From an uncultured Winogradskyella sp. (lineage in GTDB: Bacteria; Bacteroidota; Bacteroidia; Flavobacteriales; Flavobacteriaceae), in contig NZ_CANMIW010000002.1 in the NCBI RefSeq assembly GCF_947498005.1, forward strand, positions 434,001 through 498,000: 64,000 nucleotides of DNA. The letters run 5' to 3'. A program made the position numbers and the translations under genes. This document shows positions 52,029 to 59,824 of this stretch, piece by piece. The notes beneath the pieces were generated by a model, which saw only the letters and a list, made by a program, of their open reading frames with translations, was not told the DNA's origin and ran no database searches. The stretch's first letter is position 1, and every line of letters begins with the position of its first letter.

Positions 52029-54965
52029 CTAGTTGCGTTTTGCAAACTCAGATGGCGTACAATTATAAGCTTCTTTAAAGCATTTTGTAAAATAAGAATG
52101 GTCATTAAAACCTACAGAGTAACCAATTTGAGACATATTGATGTCTGAGTTTTTTAGAAGTTGAGTAGCAAGCTTAAGGCGTTGTGAACGAATAAACTCT
52201 GAAGCCGTTAAGCCAGTTAATGCTTTTAATTTTCGGTGTAATTGCATACGACTCATACCAACAGCTTCTGAAAATTCTGAGACATTAAATGAAGGTTCAA
52301 CGAGGTTCTCATCTAGAGCAGCTTGTACTTTATTCAGAAATTTTTCATCTAAATTAGTAAAAGCAATGTCTTTTGGAAGTAGAACTAACTCTTGACTATA
52401 GCGTAGTTGTAATTGTCGTCTTGATTCTATTAGTTTTTCAACCTTTAAGATTAATAATTTTTTATCAAAAGGTTTGGTAATGTAGTCATCTGCACCAACA
52501 TCAATTCCAGTAAATTGGCTTTCTATATTTGCTTTTGCTGTGAGTAATATAATTGGGATATGCGCTGTTAGTTCATTGGTTTTGAGCTCTGTTGTAAGTT
52601 CAATCCCATTTTTTTCTGGCATCATTATATCAGAAATCACTAAATCTGGTATATCCTCTAAGGCCAATTCTACACCCAAATTACCATTGGCTGCGGTAAT
52701 AACATTATAATTGTTTTTAAAAGTTTGTTTCAATAAATTTCTTAAATCATCATTGTCTTCTACTATTAATAAAATTGGTAATTCACTATCAGTGATTTTA
52801 GCTTCGCTATCAATGTTGGTGTTATAATGTAATGTTACATCTTTTATATTTTCATTATTAGGATTAACGACAATGGTATTTTTACTAAACATGTTTTTGT
52901 TTAGATTAAGACTTACAAAAAAGATAGTTTCTTTATTTGGTTCGCTTTTTACTTCAATAGAACCTTTATGTAATTCTACCAATTCTTTTACTAGAGCCAA
53001 ACCGATACCAGAACCTTGGTTTTGTCCATCGGTTTGGTAAAAACGTTCAAAAATATTATTGAGTTCATAAGGTGTTAATCCTTTTCCTGTATTTGAAATT
53101 TTAAAAAATAAGGTATCGTTCTTTGTGTAGACTTCGCATGTGACCTTACCATTTTCTGGTGTGTATTTTAAGGCATTAGAAAGTAAGTTAATTGTGATTT
53201 TTTCAACAGCATCTTTATCAAACCATCCTGTATCATTAGAGGGTATAATATCAATAATATAAGAAATGTTTTTTTGAGTTGCATAATAGGTAAATGACTC
53301 ACTTAAAGCAGAGATTAGTTGCGTTACATTGCCTTGTTGGATTTGCAATTTTAGTTGACCATCATCAATTTTAGATAAATCTAAGAGTTGGTTAACGAGT
53401 TCTAAAAGCCGCTCAGAATTTTGTTTGGCAATAGTGAATTGTTGTCTTTTTTGGTCTGATATGGTTTCATCCAACAGCGTGTCTTCAATAGGACTCGATA
53501 TCAGTGTTAATGGCGTTCTAAATTCATGAGAAATATTAGTAAAGAAATTAGATTTTAAGGCATCAATTTCTTTTAATTTAGTGTTGGTTCTTTGTCGGTT
53601 GCGATAAAGGATATAAAAAAATAGACCAGCGATAGACATAATGCCTAAGCCACCTAAAAGTAAGTTTCGTTGATTCAGTTTCTGCTGTTCCACCGTTTCA
53701 TTCTGAGATTTTAATAATGTGATTTGTTGCTCTTTTTTCTCAGTTTGATATTTAGAGTCAATTTCACTAATGGAAGCAATATTTTGAACATTGTTAAGAG
53801 AGTCTTTCAGCTTATAAGTTTTATTTAATGTGTTATACGCTAATGAGTAGTTGTTATTTAAGGCGTAGGCTTCAGAGAGACTTTTTAACGTTTTTTGTTG
53901 CAATGACCTATTGTCATAATCCTCATAATTCTGAAGTAATTCAGTTAAATAATAAATGGATTTTTTAGGTTCATTTTTGCTGATATATAATTTACCAAGT
54001 TCAAGGGTTGCCTCTGCAGTTTCATAACTGTATTTTTTGTCTTTATGCAACTGAAAACCCTCATTTAAGTAACGCTCAGCTGCGTCTAAATCGCCTTTTT
54101 TTATTCGTATTAAACCTAAATATGTGCTTATTTTTGCAACTGAAACGTCTTCTTTTATGCCTTTAAAATAAGAGTAGGTTTTTTGTAATATGCTATCTGC
54201 TAATGCTAGATCTCCTTTGTGGTAATAGGCTGAACCCAAATGTAAATCTGTTGTGTTTAAATAAAATGTAACATCTGCTGGAATTTTTTTAAATTCATCA
54301 TTGGCTTTTTTAAAATATGTTATAGACGTGTCGTAATCTTTCAGATCTTCATAAATGGTTCCTAAGCTTTGGTATGTCGCCGCAATTATATCTGGTCTTT
54401 GCGGTTCAACGCTATGTATAGAATCGGCTTTTAAATAATATGAAATGGCCATATTCATATCATTGTGCCTTCTATAGGTATTTCCTAAGGCAGTATACGT
54501 ATCTGTTATAATGGGTAGATCGTTCATCTCTATGGCGACATCTAAACAATTAGTGCAGGCATCTACAGCATTTTCCGTTTCACCTAAAAAATAATGTATT
54601 CTACATAGCCCATTTTGCGATAGCGCAATTCCTCTTAAATAATTATGTTCCTTTGCTAATTTTGATGATAAATTGAAATAAAATATTGCGGAATCTAACT
54701 TTTGCATTCTTCTGAAATAATAGGCCTTAAAATATGGCGCTTCAACTATCCCAACTGAATAGTTTTTTTCTAAACCAAAGGCTTTAATTTTAGACGCATA
54801 TACTAATGAGCTATCAGGATTAGGATTAATATGTTTTGCAAATTGTTGCTTTAATTTTAAATACGTTATTGAATCTTTTTTAGATAATTCTTTTACACTA
54901 TTCTCTGACTGAGCAAAAGAAGCATATTGAAATAGGAACAAGCATAAAAGAAAATGATACTTCAT
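52029..54965 (-). CDS. Hybrid sensor kinase / response regulator with AraC DNA-binding domain
   Basis: 978 aa from the ATG at 54965 (an alternative ATG at 54974). Signal peptide (QYASFAQ), then about 370 residues of tetratricopeptide-like helical repeats (ITDTYTALGNTYRRHNDM, IIAATYQSLGTIYEDLKDY), one membrane helix (LLLGGLGIMSIAGLFFYILY), a histidine kinase with phospho-His in ISHEFRTPLTLI (about residue 480) and ATP-binding GSGIGLALVKELV, a receiver with the phospho-Asp near 779 (VISDIMMPEKNG), and an AraC-type helix-turn-helix at the end (MSQIGYSVGFNDHSYFTKCFKE). It senses a periplasmic signal through the TPR part. It is the likely regulator of the flanking operons. Confidence 0.9.
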   Translation of the reverse strand: MKYHFLLCLFLFQYASFAQSENSVKELSKKDSITYLKLKQQFAKHINPNPDSSLVYASKIKAFGLEKNYSVGIVEAPYFKAYYFRRMQKLDSAIFYFNLSSKLAKEHNYLRGIALSQNGLCRIHYFLGETENAVDACTNCLDVAIEMNDLPIITDTYTALGNTYRRHNDMNMAISYYLKADSIHSVEPQRPDIIAATYQSLGTIYEDLKDYDTSITYFKKANDEFKKIPADVTFYLNTTDLHLGSAYYHKGDLALADSILQKTYSYFKGIKEDVSVAKISTYLGLIRIKKGDLDAAERYLNEGFQLHKDKKYSYETAEATLELGKLYISKNEPKKSIYYLTELLQNYEDYDNRSLQQKTLKSLSEAYALNNNYSLAYNTLNKTYKLKDSLNNVQNIASISEIDSKYQTEKKEQQITLLKSQNETVEQQKLNQRNLLLGGLGIMSIAGLFFYILYRNRQRTNTKLKEIDALKSNFFTNISHEFRTPLTLISSPIEDTLLDETISDQKRQQFTIAKQNSERLLELVNQLLDLSKIDDGQLKLQIQQGNVTQLISALSESFTYYATQKNISYIIDIIPSNDTGWFDKDAVEKITINLLSNALKYTPENGKVTCEVYTKNDTLFFKISNTGKGLTPYELNNIFERFYQTDGQNQGSGIGLALVKELVELHKGSIEVKSEPNKETIFFVSLNLNKNMFSKNTIVVNPNNENIKDVTLHYNTNIDSEAKITDSELPILLIVEDNDDLRNLLKQTFKNNYNVITAANGNLGVELALEDIPDLVISDIMMPEKNGIELTTELKTNELTAHIPIILLTAKANIESQFTGIDVGADDYITKPFDKKLLILKVEKLIESRRQLQLRYSQELVLLPKDIAFTNLDEKFLNKVQAALDENLVEPSFNVSEFSEAVGMSRMQLHRKLKALTGLTASEFIRSQRLKLATQLLKNSDINMSQIGYSVGFNDHSYFTKCFKEAYNCTPSEFAKRN

Positions 54966-55122
54966 AGTGTTCAATTGTATTGGTTAGATTGATCAATTTA
55001 AACGATAATTATGTTTAAAAAATTCTTGAATCTATGTTACGAATTTTTATTGAAATAAAATCGTTTTTAATGAATTATAATTCAGCAATATTAAGAATGT
55101 CAGTTACTTAACGCTCGTTGAT

Positions 55123-55143
55123 ATGTAACAAAAAATGTTACAT
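55123..55143. promoter_or_regulatory. Inverted TGTAACA repeat upstream of the regulator gene
   Basis: ATGTAACA, five A, TGTTACAT: a perfect palindrome with the same half-site as operators A and B but in inverted order. It lies about 160 bases before the regulator ATG and could serve autoregulation. Confidence 0.5.
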
Positions 55144-55242
55144 ACCTTATAAAACTATGAGAAATGGCACTTTAATTTAAAATATGAAGAAATACGGCAT
55201 CTATATACAATTTACCACAGTTTTGAAAAGTTTTTTTATGTT

Positions 55243-55262
55243 AGCGAGATTCGCTTTTTTTT
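55243..55262 (+). terminator. Small T-tailed hairpin
   Basis: AGCGA / TCGCT with a GAT loop, then a run of T. It faces rightwards and has no gene directly upstream on the plus strand. Confidence 0.45.
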
Positions 55263-55433
55263 GGAAAGTAAGCCCTTTAATCCACGATTGAAATTCCACC
55301 TTTTCGGAATTACAGAGCATGAGCATCTTGCCGAAATAATCAAATTAAAGGTAATTCTTATATCAAATAACGTGTCGCACTAGTTAATGTTTGCTCAATT
55401 GGGTTTAACCCTAACTCACGGTCAATACCGATG

Positions 55434-55556
55434 CTATTTATTGTCCTTATCCTTTTCTTTAGGTTTAGGAACTGATACACTTAGAACGCTGTCTAATGTG
55501 CCTTTTATTTTTAAGCTACCTTTTTTATCGGTTGGCTTTTTGTCTTGTTTGCTCAT
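55434..55556 (-). CDS. 40-residue lysine-rich protein
   Basis: A complete small gene: ATG at 55556, TAG at 55434. It encodes MSKQDKKPTDKKGSLKIKG... with a middle stretch TLDSVLSVSVPKP and a basic tail. Highly charged, no membrane segment. From memory, similar small proteins with a SLxxVLxVSV core occur beside mobile genes in flavobacteria. A consensus -7 element ends four bases before the ATG, so the mRNA would be leaderless. It is divergent from the DUF3800 gene. It may be an antitoxin-like or DNA-binding partner; that is a guess. Confidence 0.6.
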   Translation of the reverse strand: MSKQDKKPTDKKGSLKIKGTLDSVLSVSVPKPKEKDKDNK

Positions 55557-55560
55557 TACG

Positions 55561-55568
55561 CAAAGATA
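55561..55568 (-). promoter_or_regulatory. Promoter element of the 40-aa gene
   Basis: The minus strand reads TATCTTTG, then CGTA, then ATG. Confidence 0.6.
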
Positions 55569-55595
55569 GTTAAACATGAGAAAATAAAACTAATT

Positions 55596-55614
55596 ATGCA
55601 AGTGAATTTTGCAT
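55596..55614. promoter_or_regulatory. Inverted repeat ATGCAA-N7-TTGCAT between divergent genes
   Basis: A perfect 6-bp inverted repeat lies between the two divergent promoters, in place to affect both. The left half resembles the start of the gene at 58686 (see findings), so it may instead be a leftover copy. Confidence 0.35.
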
Positions 55615-55635
55615 AGTTAATTACTTGTTTCTTAG

Positions 55636-55643
55636 TAGTTTTG
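55636..55643 (+). promoter_or_regulatory. Promoter element of the DUF3800 gene
   Basis: TAGTTTTG, with a TTG at 55609-55611 (24-base gap). The ATG follows 20 bases later. Confidence 0.55.
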
Positions 55644-55662
55644 TTACTCAACTTTAATTATA

Positions 55663-56331
55663 ATGAATAAAACGTTTAATCTTTACTGCGACGAGAGTAC
55701 ACATTTGCAGTATGACGAAAAACCATATATGATTATATCATATATAAATTGCGCTTACCCTCAAATAAAACAGCATAAAGCATATATAAAACTTTTAAAA
55801 GATAGACACAATTTGTCTGGAGAGATGAAATGGTCTAAAATTTCAAAATCTAATGCTGAGTTCTATGCTGATGTAATTGATTATTTCTTTGCAACAGACC
55901 TGAGTTTTAGAGCGATAGTTGTCGATAAAAGTCAAATAGATGAATCACGTGAGGGGTTTACTTATAATGACTTCTATTTTAGGATGTATTATCAATTGAT
56001 AGCACAAAAAATGCATGCTAAATATTGTTATAATCTTTATTTAGATATTAAAGATACACGTAGTCAAGAGAAGCTAGTAAGACTTAAAGATATGCTTAAC
56101 GCTAAGAGTAATGTGAGAAACATTCAATTCATAAAATCTTACGAAAGTTATTTGATGCAAATATCTGATGTTATGATGGGTGCTATTAATTACCATATAA
56201 GAGGTTTAAATAAAGTTACTGCAAAAAATAGAATCATAGAAAAAATGCAGTCTAATGCTAAAATAAACCTAAGAGAATCTACACCTAGAGAAGCGGATAA
56301 GATTAACCTATTTTATATAGATTTAAGCTAA
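55663..56331 (+). CDS. DUF3800 protein (RNase H-like fold)
   Basis: 222 aa. Family marks: LYCDESTH at residues 7-14, GEMKWSKIS, the third acidic site LYLDIKDTRS and the closing SYLMQISDVMMGAINYHIRG. DUF3800 is predicted to have an RNase H-like catalytic core with acidic metal ligands (here D10, E11 and the later D residues) and is often found in phages, mobile elements and defence loci. It probably acts with the gene four bases downstream. No signal peptide. Confidence 0.8.
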   Translation: MNKTFNLYCDESTHLQYDEKPYMIISYINCAYPQIKQHKAYIKLLKDRHNLSGEMKWSKISKSNAEFYADVIDYFFATDLSFRAIVVDKSQIDESREGFTYNDFYFRMYYQLIAQKMHAKYCYNLYLDIKDTRSQEKLVRLKDMLNAKSNVRNIQFIKSYESYLMQISDVMMGAINYHIRGLNKVTAKNRIIEKMQSNAKINLRESTPREADKINLFYIDLS

Positions 56332-56335
56332 GAGT

Positions 56336-56875
56336 ATGCCGCACAATTTAATAAAAATATATTCAGACTTATTAGAAATAATGCATTACAGTGAATACGA
56401 TAGAAAAAAATCACTTAGAGCTGTTTTTGATAAAGATATTACAGATAATGACAACTTTACATTTAATAATAAAGTTATTAGACCTACTAAAGTTGATGGA
56501 GAAATTGATCTAAGTACAGTATTTCATCATCTAACAACAGAAGATTATTTTTTTAAAGATAAAGATGGTAAAACTATAAAGAAGCGTGTATTTGAGAAAG
56601 ATCGGTCGCACCGTCTACATTGGATAAAACCGCACATAGAAGTGAAAATTAAAGATTCTGTTTATCTTTTTTCTGTAATGGAGAGAGATGTTAAAAAAAG
56701 AAAAAACGTACCTAGAACATATATACTAAATACAACTCAAAAATATGTTGTTGTATTAGAACCTCAAGATTCGGGATTAGATTATTACCTTGTTACAGCG
56801 TATTATCTTAATAAAAAATATGGGTTAAAACAAATGAAAAATAAAATGAAAAATCAGTTAAAAGAATTGTTATAA
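56336..56875 (+). CDS. Possible BECR-fold ribonuclease partner of DUF3800
   Basis: 179 aa, basic. The N-terminal 80 residues are not recognised. The second half, RSHRLHWIKPHIE, then TYILNTTQKYVVVLEP, then YYLVTAYYLNKKYG, resembles the phage-type members of the barnase-EndoU-ColicinE5/D-RelE (BECR) ribonuclease fold, with conserved His/Arg early and the late TAY. This is a visual resemblance only. It starts four bases after the DUF3800 stop, so the two are co-translated. An immunity function for the DUF3800 protein or for the divergent 40-aa protein is possible. Confidence 0.5.
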   Translation: MPHNLIKIYSDLLEIMHYSEYDRKKSLRAVFDKDITDNDNFTFNNKVIRPTKVDGEIDLSTVFHHLTTEDYFFKDKDGKTIKKRVFEKDRSHRLHWIKPHIEVKIKDSVYLFSVMERDVKKRKNVPRTYILNTTQKYVVVLEPQDSGLDYYLVTAYYLNKKYGLKQMKNKMKNQLKELL

Positions 56876-56883
56876 AACCGCAA

Positions 56884-56913
56884 GGCTCGGTACATATCTT
56901 GATGTATCGAGCC
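56884..56913 (+). terminator. 12-bp hairpin after the BECR-like gene
   Basis: GGCTCGGTACAT / ATGTATCGAGCC with one G-T pair and a 6-base loop. No T tract on the plus strand, so termination would be inefficient. Confidence 0.5.
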
Positions 56914-57031
56914 TCGAAACTCTATCTTCCTATGAGCGGTAAGATGAGCACTGCAAATATATATCTTTTATACCACACAAACAACTAAATTATCCTTTAA
57001 ATGTATAAAAAACCAGTTGAAACGCATATTT

Positions 57032-57068
57032 TTTATAACAATAACTTGTTTTGTAAACATGTTATAAA
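57032..57068. repeat. Inverted repeat past the transposase stop
   Basis: TTTATAACA (57032-57040) and TGTTATAAA (57060-57068), perfect, 19-base spacer. It could be a terminator or mark one end of the insertion sequence. Confidence 0.4.
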
Positions 57069-57097
57069 CATTTAATCGACGAATGACATACATTAAA

Positions 57098-58030
57098 CTA
57101 TTTAATTAGTCGTTTATAACTTAATGTACTTTCAGTATCAACCAAAAACTTCTCAAAACGTTCTTGACTTGTCAAAGTTCTAGTATTAAAACGTGCGCTA
57201 TACTCGTCTAAATAACGCTCCAAATGCTTATCGCTTACTTGGTGGTATATTCCGTAAAAACCACGCTTTAAAACAGACCAAAAACCCTCTATAGTATTCG
57301 TGTGAACGTTACCTTCAACATAAATATTAAGCGCATGCTTAACGTTATCATGCGTGTAAAAACGCTTTAATTGATTGTATGCAGGTGCTTCATCAGAATA
57401 TATAGTTGCATCTTGCGGAACGTGTGTCGTCACAAAATCTACCATATTTTGAGTAGTCTCTCCGCTTACATGTCTTAAAGCTACTTTTCCGTTACGCTCG
57501 ATAATACCAATAATAGTTTTCTTTGGCTTATATACCTTACCTTCATTGGTTAAACTCAAATTCTCTTTTGAACGTTTCTTATTATAATGTTTATTACGCT
57601 CTTTACCACCAATATATGTTGCATCAGTTTCTAACGTTTTACTCTCTCCTAACATTTGCGGAGACTTTTCTCTTAGCATTTCTCTAATTCGGTGTAATAC
57701 GTGCCAAGCTGATTTTTGAGTTATACCTAAATCTAAAGCCAATTGAACCGAACTGATACCTTTTTTATGTGTTGTAGCTAAAAATATCGCTGCGAACCAT
57801 ATTCTTAAAGGGATATTTGAATTATGGAATATAGTTCCAGTCGTTACAGTAAAATCCTTTTTGCAGTCTTTATCACTACATCTAAAACCTCTTTTAGTTC
57901 TATATGCTTTAACGCATCCACAATGAGGACAAGCAACGTCGCCATTCCAACGGATAGTCTCGTAATATTCTTTACAAGTACTTTCCTCTTTAAAGTAATC
58001 TAAAAGCTGTGGTAGTGATTTGAAATTCAT
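57098..58030 (-). mobile_element. IS1595-family (ISXO2-like) transposase gene
   Basis: 310 aa, intact. N-terminal zinc ribbon (CPHCGCVKAYRTKRGFRCSDKDCKKDF, residues 34-60), a helix-turn-helix-like segment (SVQLALDLGITQKSAWHVLHRIREML), and the ISXO2-like DDE core: D136 (ETDATYIGGKE), D213 (IYSDEAPAYN) and E248 with the NTIEGFWSVLKRG block. It has its own promoter with a TTG/TATATTTG pair. I could not find matching terminal inverted repeats on the two sides, so the element borders are not set. Confidence 0.85.
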
Positions 58031-58051
58031 GGTTGTTTAGTTTGATATATA

Positions 58052-58082
58052 CAAATATATTCGATTATTTTTGTAATACCAA
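58052..58082 (-). promoter_or_regulatory. Transposase promoter
   Basis: On the minus strand TTG (58082-58080), a 20-base gap, TATATTTG (58059-58052), then the ATG 22 bases further. Confidence 0.65.
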
Positions 58083-58113
58083 ATAATTATGCAATTATTC
58101 TCGAGTTTTTTTG

Positions 58114-58121
58114 TAGTTTTG
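58114..58121 (+). promoter_or_regulatory. Promoter element of the 68-aa gene; near-by palindrome
   Basis: TAGTTTTG, then CAGC, then ATG, so probably leaderless. Upstream an inverted repeat AATAATT-ATGC-AATTATT (58082-58099) overlaps the transposase -33 region and could control both divergent genes. Confidence 0.5.
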
Positions 58122-58125
58122 CAGC

Positions 58126-58332
58126 ATGACTACATACAAAGAACAGCAAGAAAACAAAATGTCCTACGTCTTATTAAAAGATTGTGAGGTTTTGGGAACA
58201 TTCGGAAATCTAAAAAAGGTTTGCGATTTTATGGAAGATGAGGATTTTCCGAGTTATTGGACTTTAATTAGAAAAAAGAATTTTCCTATTACAATAAATA
58301 ACTACTCAATTCACAAGGTTAAGCATCACTAA
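58126..58332 (+). CDS. Small protein of unknown function next to the transposase
   Basis: 68 aa (a second ATG six to eleven codons in is possible), no membrane segment. It has the pattern VLLKDCEVLGTFGNLKKVCDFMEDEDFPSYWTLIRKK, a compact alpha/beta unit, similar to phage-type small proteins. Function not known. Divergent from the transposase. Confidence 0.55.
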   Translation: MTTYKEQQENKMSYVLLKDCEVLGTFGNLKKVCDFMEDEDFPSYWTLIRKKNFPITINNYSIHKVKHH

Positions 58333-58523
58333 AACAAACTTATTAACATATTATCAGTATTTAAGATAGTGTAATTAGCGACTTTTAACTTATTATAAGT
58401 CAAATAAATCGAGTGAATTTGCATATACATAGCTAGTTGATTTTAAGCTTATGCTTTGTGTAGTTTTTTTGTGTAGTTTTCTTTGCTGTATATTAAAAAT
58501 TATTCCTTATTTTTGAAGAAATA

Positions 58524-58564
58524 AAAAAGGTGTCATCGCCGCCAAGCAAATAAACACCCTTTTT
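58524..58564. terminator. Terminator after the 68-aa gene
   Basis: AAAAAGGTGT / ACACCCTTTTT with one bulged base and a 20-base loop; T tract on both strands. It is directly before the tRNA-like sequence. Confidence 0.5.
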
Positions 58565-58574
58565 AATTTTACAA

Positions 58575-58648
58575 GAATCGTTAGTTTATTGGTTAAAACC
58601 CCATTCTGATTTAATGGAGAAATAAGGTTCAATTCCTTATACGATACC
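58575..58648 (+). tRNA. tRNA-like sequence, probably degenerate (anticodon GAT?)
   Basis: A cloverleaf can be drawn by hand. Acceptor GAATCGT / ACGATAC pairs in six of seven; TA at positions 8-9; D arm GTTT-ATTGGTTA-AAAC with A14, G18, G19 and A21; anticodon arm CCATT-CTGATTT-AATGG; T arm with loop TTCAATT and stem TAAGG/CCTTA. Anomalies: one extra base between the T stem and the acceptor, a T at position 37, and no CCA. The anticodon would be GAT (Ile). The position in accessory DNA suggests a phage/plasmid tRNA relic or an attachment-site fragment. Confidence 0.4.
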
Positions 58649-58685
58649 TTTTTTATAGAGCAAATATAACAAATACGCAATTATT

Positions 58686-59267
58686 ATGCAAGTAAATAAA
58701 TTAATATCCACAATAGAAACTTTAAATTCTGTAGGACAAACAGAGTCTATTGTTTCATTAGCAAAGGAATTAAAAGAGGCTTATGACTTTGCATTGAAAA
58801 TTATAGGAGATAATGAAACACTATCAGATACTAAAACTGATGATAATATAGTTAAAGACAATATCTTAATATCAAATAATTTTAAACAAAAATTTTCTGA
58901 ATACAACGATAAATGGAATTTAAAAAATAAATTCCTTTACATATTAAAGAAAGAGAATAGGTTTTTACATTTTAGAGAAGTTGCTCAAATCATATTTAGA
59001 TTAGAGGACAAGAAAAGCTCATACGAAGAGGAAAGAGATTTAGCTAGACTCATTAGTAACAATAATTCTTTAAGAGCATACAAGGCAACAGGGGATATTG
59101 TAAATATAAAACACAAAGGAAGTCCTAAAAAAAGTTTTTGGGGGAGTAAAAAATGGGTTGACAAGGATGGAACAATAAAGAGAGGGTATGAGTATTCTTT
59201 AGATATTGTGAATAATACTGGTAAGAAATTTAAGTCAAGTAATGAAAAAGACTTATTTAATTTATAA
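58686..59267 (+). CDS. Protein of unknown function with a HARE-like helical domain
   Basis: 193 aa. A helical N-terminus (TIETLNSVGQTESIVSLAKELKEAYDFALKI), then a segment NKFLYILKKENRFLHFREVAQIIFRL...ARLISNNNSLRAYK that resembles the HB1/ASXL HARE winged-helix fold, then a basic C-terminus. It may bind DNA or a protein partner. No neighbour tells its job. The upstream region has no TAnnTTTG element. Confidence 0.5.
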   Translation: MQVNKLISTIETLNSVGQTESIVSLAKELKEAYDFALKIIGDNETLSDTKTDDNIVKDNILISNNFKQKFSEYNDKWNLKNKFLYILKKENRFLHFREVAQIIFRLEDKKSSYEEERDLARLISNNNSLRAYKATGDIVNIKHKGSPKKSFWGSKKWVDKDGTIKRGYEYSLDIVNNTGKKFKSSNEKDLFNL

Positions 59268-59269
59268 CA

Positions 59270-59502
59270 AAATAAAAGCACCCTAAAAGGATGCTTAAAA
59301 TACCAAGTGAAAGAGGGGTTGAAGATGGTTTCATTCGCCATTCCTAAATCGAGTTTAGTATACTCAACCTCTTTTATTTACCAAGTCTCTCATCATTAGA
59401 GAGCAATAGACCAACTGTTAAAAAGTGTGCCGTCTCTCATTAAGATAGGGCTTTTAGCTTAAAGTCGGAAACGTCAATGCTATGAACATTGACGTTTTTT
59501 CA
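59270..59502 (-). ncRNA. Candidate structured RNA with terminators at both ends
   Basis: Within about 230 bases lie an outer stem (AAAGAGG-TTGA, 59310-59322, with TCAACCTCTTT, 59364-59374) enclosing two hairpins (ATGG/CCAT and CTAAA/TTTAG), a CTCTC/GAGAG hairpin (59386-59403 region), and a perfect 10-bp hairpin AACGTCAATG/CATTGACGTT (59470-59496). On the minus strand a TATATTTG element (59515-59508) would start a transcript at the last hairpin, and it would end at AAGCATCC...GGGTGCTT plus T-rich sequence (59276-59296). On the plus strand the 10-bp hairpin with T6 would serve as terminator of the gene at 58686. No protein is seen here. Confidence 0.4.
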
Positions 59503-59593
59503 TTTTACAAATATAATAATTTTATAATAGGTCGTCCACCTTGTCAAGACCTTTCTTGTGGATATGGTGCTTTTTTGATAGATTTATAAAATT

Positions 59594-59824
59594 ATGACAC
59601 TCTACGACTTCAACATACTAACACTAGAAGAAAAACAAGCCACCGTTTGGGATAAGGGTATGTTCCTAGATAATTATGTAACTAAGGATGTTAAAATAAA
59701 CTGCTACGCAATAGATAAATTCTTTGTAGAGGTTCACTACGATTCCAAGCATAATGTTATTACGGATGTTACGGCTTTTAAATACGGTCATAATCTGGAT
59801 AAATATTCTAACTTAGAGGTATGA
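59594..59824 (+). CDS. Small phage-like protein of unknown function
   Basis: 76 aa, no signal peptide. The middle reads INCYAIDKFFVEVHYDSKHNVITDVTAFKYGHNLDKY, a compact beta-rich unit found in small accessory proteins of flavobacterial mobile DNA, from memory. Its stop codon overlaps the start of the next tiny gene (ATGA), so the two are translationally coupled. Confidence 0.6.
   Translation: MTLYDFNILTLEEKQATVWDKGMFLDNYVTKDVKINCYAIDKFFVEVHYDSKHNVITDVTAFKYGHNLDKYSNLEV

Larger units (their letters stand above)
54975..55433. other. Regulator upstream region and boundary of accessory DNA
   Basis: AT-rich, no gene recognised. It holds the inverted repeat at 55123-55143, a T-tailed hairpin at 55243-55262 and a short GGGTT/AACCC hairpin near 55400. 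No convincing TAnnTTTG element was found for the regulator gene on the minus strand. Confidence 0.5.

Noticed and set aside
55387-55569. Plus-strand frame of 60 codons in the gap before the DUF3800 gene
   Set aside because: It is antisense to the better supported 40-aa minus-strand gene, which has a consensus promoter, and its product looks non-biological (no coherent fold, rich in Leu/Ser/Arg).
57000-58120. Terminal inverted repeats of the IS1595 element
   Set aside because: I compared both flanks by eye and found no convincing matching ends or target duplication, so only the transposase gene is given.
59270-59502. Retron, CRISPR tracrRNA or tmRNA for the structured region
   Set aside because: No reverse transcriptase, cas gene or tmRNA tag frame is in the window.
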